19,240 bases of DNA from Candidatus Cloacimonadota bacterium (GTDB lineage Bacteria; Cloacimonadota; Cloacimonadia; Cloacimonadales; TCS61), in assembly GCA_030638385.1 (NCBI GenBank), contig DAOWES010000255.1, positions 1-19,240 of the forward strand, read 5' to 3'. Position 1 is the first letter of the stretch, and every line of letters starts with the position of its first letter. Below, piece after piece: positions 13,838 through 19,240 of the stretch. The position numbers and the translations under genes were made by a program. Below the pieces are notes generated by a model. The model saw nothing but the letters and a program-made list of their open reading frames with translations, searched no databases and was not told where the DNA came from.

Positions 13838-14100
13838 CTCGTCTTTTCTCCAAAGGTTTACCTCAATGCGACGAGATGAGATGGAAAGAAAAGGGAAAGA
13901 GGTTACCACAAAGACCCGAAAGCACGAAAAGCACAAAGAAGAGATGTTATTGTAATTTAAACAGATATAAAATTAATTTTTAGGGAACTTCGTGTAAGCC
14001 ATAGGCTTATAAACCTTAGGGATTTCGTGGTGAAAAAAAATAGGTTACCACAAAAAGCGATCTCGTCTTTTTTTCCAAAAGGGGACACGTCTGAGGTTTA
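13838..14100. repeat. Cluster of degenerate direct repeats between convergent genes
   Basis: Three imperfect repeat pairs fill this gap. CTCGTCTTTTCTCCAAAGG (13838-13856) recurs as a close variant at 14062-14082. GGTTACCACAAA occurs exactly at 13901-13912 and 14043-14054. TTAGGGAACTTCGTG (13980-13994) recurs as TTAGGGATTTCGTG (14016-14029), flanking a perfect hairpin TAAGCC-ATA-GGCTTA (13995-14009). A purine-rich stretch with ACCACAAAGACCCGAAAGC looks like the decayed ACCACGAAG-type intergenic repeats seen in many environmental genomes. GACGAGAT (13870-13877) and ATCTCGTC (14060-14067) are inverted. No gene is visible. Confidence 0.6.
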
Positions 14101-15270
14101 TTATTTGCTAAAAAGTTGAGCTAAGAAATTATCCCAACCAGTGTTCTTGGTAAAATGCAATTGTTTATAAAGTGGAGTTAAATCTTCAAAAGTGTCATGA
14201 TTTTCCGGAAACCAGATAGTTGCTGTGCCGGCATTATAGTAAGGGAAATTGCTATTATGAAAATATTGAGAAGTAAAACAAGTTTCAATATTATTTAAAA
14301 TTGTCGTACAGATTTCATCAAGAGCATTGTTGTCAGATGCTTGCCTTAGGCGAGTGAAATAATCTTTGAGGTCGATATCTGCAGAAAGATCGTTGAATTC
14401 TATCTGAATCTTACCACGAGCTTCCGTGAAAGCATCAAGCTCATTTCCTATCCACTTATCGCAAAAAGTTTTTAGGTTTGCTTCCAGTTGTAAAAAAGCT
14501 GAGCTTTTGACAACAGCGCCAGTCATTACGCGGTCATCTCCATAAAGATTTTGGCTGCCATATGGCATATGGGAATTGACAAAATAATTAATTATTTGCT
14601 CACAAATTTGTTCAGTTTGCAATTGTTCCCAAAAGATTGGCAGGATTTCATCATAAGGGAATCCGTCAGCAGGGATGCTGTCTTCGGAACCCAAAATATA
14701 TTTTGAATGCTTGGCTACTTCTGAAATTACTTCAACCGAGAGCATGTTGCAGGCATCAAAGGCTAGGATTTCCGGGGTGATATTAATATTCTGCATTGCC
14801 ATATTAAGTTCACCTTCGACTATACTGATTGAGCTTCCGGCTTGGTTGTCGGGGCAAAATTTGTTGTATCCTTGTAGCCAGCCATTTCCATGAGACCAGA
14901 TAATTACCGCAGTTTTATCAGCCGGATATTTGTTTGAACCCCAATTGATAAATTCGGTTAATACGGTGGGATCTCCACTATCTATTTCACCAAGGTCATC
15001 GATGGGGTGCTTGCTGTTTTTAGATATTTGATAACGTTTGGCGTCGGGGTCAGAATTGTATTCATTTCGATCTATCTGCACAATGACATTGATATTGTCC
15101 GGGATGTCTGCTTGTGCCATTTCGTCGATATCTTCATCAGCATTGGAAGATAAACTGTTGTCTGCGGCCATATAGATTAAGATTGTCCATTTGTCCGTTT
15201 TTTTTGATTTCCAATCACAACTCGAAAGTAATAAGGTTGTTAAAAAAAGTATAATCAGTGTTCTTTTCAT
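14101..15270 (-). CDS. Clostripain-family (peptidase C11) lipoprotein
   Basis: Predicted cysteine protease anchored by a lipid on the outer face of a membrane. The 389-residue precursor starts with a lipoprotein signal: basic MKR, a hydrophobic core and the lipobox LLSSC with Cys18 as the acylated residue. The caspase-like fold follows: WTILIYMAADNSLS (28-41), the catalytic His127 in IIWSHGNGW and the catalytic Cys174 in LAFDACNM, then LGSEDSIPADGFPYDEIL. These are the C11 hallmarks. Family members cut after Arg or Lys in general, but the specificity of this one is unknown. Role may be peptide acquisition for fermentation. It begins 13 bases after the butyrate kinase terminator, so it needs its own promoter there or terminator read-through. 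The ribosome binding site (AGAGCAAG) is poor. Confidence 0.9.
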   Translation of the reverse strand: MKRTLIILFLTTLLLSSCDWKSKKTDKWTILIYMAADNSLSSNADEDIDEMAQADIPDNINVIVQIDRNEYNSDPDAKRYQISKNSKHPIDDLGEIDSGDPTVLTEFINWGSNKYPADKTAVIIWSHGNGWLQGYNKFCPDNQAGSSISIVEGELNMAMQNINITPEILAFDACNMLSVEVISEVAKHSKYILGSEDSIPADGFPYDEILPIFWEQLQTEQICEQIINYFVNSHMPYGSQNLYGDDRVMTGAVVKSSAFLQLEANLKTFCDKWIGNELDAFTEARGKIQIEFNDLSADIDLKDYFTRLRQASDNNALDEICTTILNNIETCFTSQYFHNSNFPYYNAGTATIWFPENHDTFEDLTPLYKQLHFTKNTGWDNFLAQLFSK

Positions 15271-15283
15271 AGCTTGCTCTAAA

Positions 15284-15314
15284 AAACAAAAGCGACAGAA
15301 TTTCTGCCGCTTTA
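15284..15314 (-). terminator. Intrinsic terminator of butyrate kinase
   Basis: On the minus strand AAAGCG-G-CAGA pairs with TCTG-T-CGCTTT around an AAT-type loop, followed directly by TTGTTTTTT. This is a classic GC-containing hairpin with a U tract, placed 18 bases beyond the butyrate kinase stop codon. It lies directly upstream of the clostripain-type gene and should insulate it from the kinase transcript. Confidence 0.85.
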
Positions 15315-15331
15315 TGTCTATATTATATTTC

Positions 15332-16405
15332 CTAATACTCTTTTGCTTCTTCCAAGCCTTTTAAAACTCTTATTCCACCTTGAGTAAGCGCTTCCATTTC
15401 GCGTTCTCCGGGAATTACAGTGATAGGAGCAATGAATCCGGATCTTTCTTTTATTGTGTTTACAACAAAATCATTATAAGCCAAGCCACCGGTTAAGAAG
15501 ATGTGATCTACTTTTCCCTTCAATACAGTTGCGCAAGCACCAATCTCTTTGGCTACTTGATATAACATTGCACTAAAAATAAGTGTGGCTTTCTCATCTC
15601 CGTCCGCCATTCTTTTAGCAACTTCACGTCCATCATCTGTTCCTAAGTATGCTAATAAACCACCGGTTTTTGTGAACATGCCTTTCATCTCATCGTGAGT
15701 ATATTTTCCGCTAAAGGCCATTTCTAAAAGGTCTCCAATTGGAAGTGCACCGGCACGTTGAGGAGAAAATGGACCCATGCCCAATACAGCATTGTTTACG
15801 TCCACGACCTTGCCTTTTTCGATAGCAGCTACACTGATTCCGCCACCCATGTGAACACCAATCATGTTTGATTCTTCAAACTTTTTGCCATTTTCATTAG
15901 AAATGCTAATTCCACAATAACGAATGTTTAAAGCATGAAAAAGTGATTGTCTTTCGATTTCCGGGCATCCCGAAATTCTGGCGATTGGTGTGAACTCATC
16001 AACTGTTACAGGATCAACTATGTAAGAAGGAACATTCGCTTCTTTGGCAATTGCTTGAGCGATAAAAGCTCCTAAGTTTGAAGCGTGAATTCTACCCCAA
16101 AGTTCTGGGTTTTTTAAATCGGCCAAAAGTTTTTCTTCAACTTTGTAAGTTCCGCTAGGTACAGCTCTAATAAGTCCGCCACGTCCAACAACTGCTTCCA
16201 AAGAATCTAAAGCAACGCCGTGTTCTTCCATGGCCTTCATTACTAAGTTTTTGCGAAATTCATACTGTTCAATTATTCCACCAAAATTATCAATTTCCTT
16301 TGCATCATGACGCAAAGTTTGAGTAAATACATTTTTTGTATCATCATAAACTGCGATTTTTGTAGATGTAGAGCCAGGATTGATAGCTAACACACGATAA
16401 TTCAT
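15332..16405 (-). CDS. buk: Butyrate kinase
   Basis: Transfers phosphate between butyryl-phosphate and ADP, the ATP-yielding last step of butyrate (or branched-chain acid) formation; it belongs to the acetate kinase/ASKHA superfamily. The 357-residue length matches Buk (about 355) and not acetate kinase (about 400). Visible motifs are INPGSTSTK (8-16), GRGGLIRAVPSGTY, the central HMGGGIS and the C-terminal IFLTGGLAYN followed by VIPGEREMEAL. The ATG at 16405 follows GGAGG at good spacing, and an intrinsic terminator ends the transcript. Its usual partner, phosphotransbutyrylase (ptb), is not adjacent on either side. Isobutyrate or 2-methylbutyrate kinase activity is an alternative that the sequence cannot exclude. 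Confidence 0.95.
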   Translation of the reverse strand: MNYRVLAINPGSTSTKIAVYDDTKNVFTQTLRHDAKEIDNFGGIIEQYEFRKNLVMKAMEEHGVALDSLEAVVGRGGLIRAVPSGTYKVEEKLLADLKNPELWGRIHASNLGAFIAQAIAKEANVPSYIVDPVTVDEFTPIARISGCPEIERQSLFHALNIRYCGISISNENGKKFEESNMIGVHMGGGISVAAIEKGKVVDVNNAVLGMGPFSPQRAGALPIGDLLEMAFSGKYTHDEMKGMFTKTGGLLAYLGTDDGREVAKRMADGDEKATLIFSAMLYQVAKEIGACATVLKGKVDHIFLTGGLAYNDFVVNTIKERSGFIAPITVIPGEREMEALTQGGIRVLKGLEEAKEY

Positions 16406-16738
16406 TAAAATCCTCCAACGATTAATTTATAATTATTTCACAAATTCTTGATCGTTTGCCTTACCGTCAATTTGTTTTTTAAGCTTAATTATTGTGGTAG
16501 GTTGATGATGGGGTTTGGGGTGCGATAAATTCCCATAACTTTACTTGGTTTTAGGTGGTCAAGATTAAGATGCTAATGAACTTAGATTGTTCCTGTAAAC
16601 TAGATAAAAGTTACTGTTTTAATATTGATGACGACCTCTTTTTATTCTATATATATGACCATGATCTTATCTACCTCAAAATGATTTGACTAAAAGATAG
16701 TAAAGTAAAAATAATGTTTATGAGAAAGGAAAGGATTT
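16406..16738. other. Non-coding spacer between divergent buk and tdk
   Basis: The gap must hold the promoters of both divergent units. For tdk, TTGACT at 16686-16691 followed at 18 bases by AATAAT (16710-16715) is the best pair, giving a short leader before AAAGGAAAGG and the ATG. For buk, TATAAA lies about 30 bases upstream of its start on the minus strand without a convincing -35. A G-rich patch (16510-16522) is not part of any recognisable RNA structure. No reading frame, RNA gene or repeat is supported. Confidence 0.4.
16686..16715 (+). promoter_or_regulatory. Candidate sigma-70-like promoter of the tdk operon
   Basis: TTGACT (16686-16691) and AATAAT (16710-16715) are separated by 18 bases and end 23 bases before the tdk start codon. 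Each hexamer differs from consensus at one or two positions. In AT-rich DNA such matches are easy to find, so this is a suggestion only. Confidence 0.35.
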
Positions 16739-17299
16739 ATGAATGTAATAAATAACAAAACCGGCTGGATTGAAGTGATTTGTGGCAGTATGTTCAGCGG
16801 GAAAACAGAAGAGTTGATTCGTCGAATTCATCGGGCGGAATTTGCTAGGCAGAAGATTCAGGTTTTCAAGCCTAAGCTTGATGATCGCTATGAAAAAGAT
16901 CAGATTGTTTCTCATAGCAAGATGAAAACGCCATCAATTATTGTCGAATCAGCTAAAGATATTCATGAAAAAGTAAAATATGATACCGAGATTGTAGCTA
17001 TTGATGAAGTGCAGTTTTTTGATGAAGAAATTGTGGAAATTTGCATCAAGTTGGCAGATAGTGGTAAGCGTGTAATAGTGGCAGGGTTAGATCAAGATTT
17101 TAGTGGAAAACCTTTTGGCTCGATGCCAATCTTGCTTGCCATAGCAGAATATATTACAAAATTAAATGCAATTTGTGTTAAATGTGGAAACCCTGCTAGC
17201 AGGACACAACGATTAACACATGATAAATCTACGGTTGTGGTGGGTACTTCAAAAATTTATGAAGCACGCTGCCGAAACTGTCATGAGGTGTTAGAATGA
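16739..17299 (+). CDS. tdk: Thymidine kinase
   Basis: Phosphorylates thymidine to dTMP in pyrimidine salvage. The 186-residue protein is a type II (TK1-like) enzyme: P-loop GSMFSGKT (16-23), FKPKLDDRY, the DEVQFF segment as Walker B with lasso-side residues after it, AGLDQDFSGKPFG, and the structural zinc site Cys146/Cys149 (CVKC) with Cys178/Cys181 (CRNC). The ATG at 16739 is preceded by GAGAAAGGAAAGG. The stop codon overlaps the yggT start as ATGA, so it is the first gene of a five-gene coupled operon. Confidence 0.97.
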   Translation: MNVINNKTGWIEVICGSMFSGKTEELIRRIHRAEFARQKIQVFKPKLDDRYEKDQIVSHSKMKTPSIIVESAKDIHEKVKYDTEIVAIDEVQFFDEEIVEICIKLADSGKRVIVAGLDQDFSGKPFGSMPILLAIAEYITKLNAICVKCGNPASRTQRLTHDKSTVVVGTSKIYEARCRNCHEVLE

Positions 17300-17541
17300 T
17301 GTATTTTCAAAGATTATTGATTACTCTGGTTAACGTTTATTCGATGATAATTCTTGTTAGAGCTGTTGTCTCTTGGGTTTCTCCAAATCCACATAACGAA
17401 TTATATCGAATATTAATAAAGATTACAGAACCTGTTTTAGGAAGAATTCGCAGATTATTACCAATGTCCGGGATCGATTTTTCGCCCTTCATTGTTATCG
17501 TTCTGCTTAATTTTATTAAGAATTTGATAATGGGAGTATAG
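17296..17541 (+). CDS. yggT: YggT family membrane protein
   Basis: An 81-residue integral membrane protein with two hydrophobic segments (about 6-27 and 63-80) around a short loop. The family signatures are LVRAVVSWV followed by NPHNEL and ITEPVLGRIRRLLP, then IDFSPFIVIVLL near the C-terminus. Family members are linked to osmotic shock tolerance and, in organisms with FtsZ, to cell-division or thylakoid-type membrane processes, but a mechanism is not established. The start overlaps the tdk stop in ATGA; a second ATG three bases on would serve equally. The stop TAG abuts the next start with no gap. Confidence 0.93.
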   Translation: MMYFQRLLITLVNVYSMIILVRAVVSWVSPNPHNELYRILIKITEPVLGRIRRLLPMSGIDFSPFIVIVLLNFIKNLIMGV

Positions 17542-18369
17542 ATGGTTCATAAGATTCGTGAAGCTGCTGATTTTATCAAAAGCAAACTGGATTTTTCTCC
17601 GGAACGTGCTGTCGTTTTGGGAACCGGGCTCAATTCTATTGCTGAGATGATTAATGATCCGATCATTATTCCATATCAGGATATTCCGGAATTGCCTGTT
17701 TCTACGGCACCGTCTCACGCCGGGAGATTAGTTGCCGGTTTTTTGAATGATACACCTATCATTATCATGCAGGGACGTCTCCATTATTATGAAGGCTATT
17801 CGATGGCAGAGATAACTTTCCCTATCAGGCTTCTTAAGGCTATCGGCATAAAAGAATTAATTATCACAAATGCGGCCGGAAGTTTGAATGCTAGTATGGT
17901 TCCGGGAGATATAGTTCTGCTTGAAGATCATATAAATTTCATGGGAACAAATCCATTGATTGGTGAAAATTTAGAATCTTTGGGTGAAAGATTTCCCAGT
18001 ATGAACGAGCCATATAATCTTAAGATGATTGCTCAAGCTGAAGATTTGGCTAAAGAACATAATTTCAAAGTTCAACGTGGAGTTTATCTGGCAGTTACCG
18101 GTCCTAATTTTGAAACAAAAGCTGAATGTAAAATGTTTGCTGCAAATGGAGCTGATTTGGTGGGAATGTCCACCGTTCCTGAAGTAATTGTGGCGATCCA
18201 TTCCGGAATTAAAGTTTTAGGGATTTCGGTAGTAACGAATTTATCGAATATTTTTCATGCAGAAGCACATAGTCAGGAAGAGGTGCGTGCGAATGCTGCA
18301 AAAGCAAAGCAGCATTTAGAAATACTGATAACAAATGTATTATCAAACAGAGGAGCTAAAAATGACTGA
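17542..18369 (+). CDS. punA: Purine nucleoside phosphorylase (trimeric, low-molecular-mass type)
   Basis: Cleaves purine nucleosides with phosphate to the base and ribose 1-phosphate. The 275-residue length fits the trimeric class. Motifs in order: VVLGTGLNSI with the phosphate loop, SHAGRLVAG (His59, Arg62), MQGRLHYYEGYS, ITNAAGSLN, GVYLAVTGPNFETKAE with Glu191, VGMSTVPEVI and VVTNLSN with Asn233. The Glu/Asn pair corresponds to residues that recognise 6-oxopurines (inosine, guanosine) in characterised trimeric enzymes; methylthioadenosine phosphorylases differ there. Its start abuts the yggT stop, and its stop lies in ATGACTGA shared with the dksA-type start. Confidence 0.95.
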   Translation: MVHKIREAADFIKSKLDFSPERAVVLGTGLNSIAEMINDPIIIPYQDIPELPVSTAPSHAGRLVAGFLNDTPIIIMQGRLHYYEGYSMAEITFPIRLLKAIGIKELIITNAAGSLNASMVPGDIVLLEDHINFMGTNPLIGENLESLGERFPSMNEPYNLKMIAQAEDLAKEHNFKVQRGVYLAVTGPNFETKAECKMFAANGADLVGMSTVPEVIVAIHSGIKVLGISVVTNLSNIFHAEAHSQEEVRANAAKAKQHLEILITNVLSNRGAKND

Positions 18370-18760
18370 AAAAAAATTAACCCCCAAGCAATTAGAAAAA
18401 TACAAAAATCTTTTATTGAAAGAGCGTGATGAAGCACAGAAAATGATTAGCACAATTGATGAAATGCAAAAAAAAGGCAGTAAAGATTCAAGTGGCGATT
18501 TATCGTCATATTCCATTCATCAAGCAGATCTTGGAACTGATACCATTAATGCGGAAAAAAATGTGTATCATCTAAATCGTTGCATCGAAAAAGTGAAAAA
18601 TATCAACCAAGCTCTTCACCGTATTCATGACGAAACTTATGGTCTTTGTGAAATGTGCGGTGCAGTAATTCCAAGTAAACGCCTTAATGTTCTTCCTTTT
18701 GCCAAGCAATGCATTGATTGCAAGTCTAAATCGGAAGAGAAGCAGAGAAGAAATCGTTAG
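18362..18760 (+). CDS. DksA/TraR-type C4 zinc-finger protein
   Basis: A 132-residue protein expected to bind the secondary channel of RNA polymerase or to act as a related regulator. An N-terminal coiled-coil (about 5-85) with LTPKQLEKYKNLLLKERDEA and the ADLGTDT turn leads to the zinc finger, Cys96-x2-Cys99 and Cys117-x2-Cys120, with CGAVIPSKRLNVLPFAKQC between. The turn carries Asp residues where DksA has its tip acidic pair, although the exact D-x-x-D-x-A tip is not obvious, so full DksA activity is not certain. AGGAG precedes the ATG at 18362. A TTG start nine codons earlier is inside punA and unlikely. The stop TAG shares its G with the GTG start of lspA. Confidence 0.92.
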   Translation: MTEKKLTPKQLEKYKNLLLKERDEAQKMISTIDEMQKKGSKDSSGDLSSYSIHQADLGTDTINAEKNVYHLNRCIEKVKNINQALHRIHDETYGLCEMCGAVIPSKRLNVLPFAKQCIDCKSKSEEKQRRNR

Positions 18761-19240
18761 TGAGAAAATTAAAATATTTTTGGATCACTATCGTTATCGT
18801 TATTCTCGATCAGATAAGCAAATATGCTGTAAGAAATTGGGTAGACTTTGGCAGTAGGAATGTAATCAAGATTACCGAAAAATTCTTTTGGCTAACGAAA
18901 GTTCAAAATACCGGAGCTGCTTTTAGTTTTAGCTTTGGCTCGGTTTCTCTTAATCGTTTTATTTTCATAACGATTAGCATATTGGCTGTGTGTTTACTTG
19001 TTTATTATATTTTGAAAACAAAAATTAAAACTGAAAAAATTGCTTTTGCCCTCGTTTTGGGAGGGGCGGTTGGAAATCTGCTGGATAGAATATTTATTGG
19101 AAGTGTTACCGATTTTATTTGGTGGGACTTTCCGGATGTGATTATGTACAGATGGCCTGTTTTCAATATTGCTGATAGTGCTATTGTTGCTGCTGTTTCA
19201 ATTTTAGTTGTTTTTTATCTTTTGAACTTGGAGACAAACA
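18760..19240 (+). CDS. lspA: Lipoprotein signal peptidase II, 3'-truncated by window edge
   Basis: Aspartic membrane protease that cleaves prolipoproteins after lipidation of the +1 cysteine. The frame opens with GTG at 18760 and stays open for 160 codons to the window end, close to full length. Motifs: LDQISKYAV (16-24), VQNTGAAFSF, the basic-aromatic loop, GGAVGNLLDRI, then the catalytic Asp118 in GSVTDFIWW and Asp139 in FNIADSAI. Four hydrophobic segments fit the family. The GTG overlaps the preceding stop by one base (TAGTG), so translation is coupled, and there is only a weak AGAAGAAA ahead. The clostripain-type lipoprotein in this window is a natural substrate. Confidence 0.95.
   Translation, partial: MRKLKYFWITIVIVILDQISKYAVRNWVDFGSRNVIKITEKFFWLTKVQNTGAAFSFSFGSVSLNRFIFITISILAVCLLVYYILKTKIKTEKIAFALVLGGAVGNLLDRIFIGSVTDFIWWDFPDVIMYRWPVFNIADSAIVAAVSILVVFYLLNLETN

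Noticed and set aside
13838..14100. A possible CRISPR array.
   Set aside because: Repeats are imperfect, of different kinds and present in only two copies each, with no regular spacers and no cas genes in the window.
16500..16600. A G-rich patch that might be a riboswitch or G-quadruplex upstream of tdk.
   Set aside because: There is no conserved riboswitch core, and the G runs are too few and irregular to support a claim.

Overview
The window is AT-rich, single-chromosome-type bacterial DNA (GC in the mid-30s percent by eye) with dense, ordinary gene packing and one small accessory-looking island. The gene set points to an anaerobic, amino-acid or peptide fermenting bacterium: a MutL-type ATPase related to reactivators of B12-dependent mutases, a butyrate kinase, a clostripain-type lipoprotein protease, de novo NAD synthesis and salvage enzymes. 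My best guess is a Cloacimonadota (Candidatus Cloacimonas-like) lineage of the FCB group. This rests on gene content and general character, not on a marker gene, so it stays tentative.

Layout. Positions 1-2273 (minus strand) hold a nadC-nadA-nadB operon for NAD synthesis, with nadB cut by the window edge. Divergent to it, 2639-6519 (plus) carry a TetR-type regulator and a very long MutL-like ASKHA ATPase with a zinc-ribbon N-terminus and a C-terminal extension of about 500 residues. Positions 6862-10662 (plus) form an operon of a ClpC-type unfoldase, a DUF2161 PD-(D/E)XK-fold protein and a class II aldolase. A PfkB-family sugar kinase (10742-11851, minus) converges on it. Positions 12058-12928 hold an island: a stem-loop, a small three-helix membrane protein, a translationally coupled 35-residue proline/lysine-rich micro-protein, and a second stem-loop. 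After it come a compact RNase D-like exonuclease (12961-13818, plus) and a repeat-rich non-coding patch (13838-14100). On the minus strand follow a clostripain-family lipoprotein (14101-15270) and butyrate kinase (15332-16405), separated by a clear intrinsic terminator. Finally, 16739-19240 (plus) is a tight operon tdk-yggT-punA-dksA-lspA in which every junction overlaps or abuts; lspA runs off the end.

How the genes fit together. NAD synthesis, nucleoside salvage (thymidine kinase, purine nucleoside phosphorylase) and membrane/lipoprotein housekeeping (YggT, LspA) are core functions. The clostripain homologue is a predicted lipoprotein, so it would be a client of LspA. Butyrate kinase and the MutL-like protein suit amino-acid fermentation, but no mutase and no phosphotransbutyrylase lie in the window. 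The aldolase and the sugar kinase could act in a sugar-phosphate salvage route, although they are on opposite strands.

Most unusual items: (1) the membrane protein plus proline-rich micro-protein pair bracketed by stem-loops; (2) the 1054-residue MutL-like fusion with a duplicated barrel-sandwich-like motif in its extension; (3) a strong excess of the tetranucleotide CCGG over the whole window.
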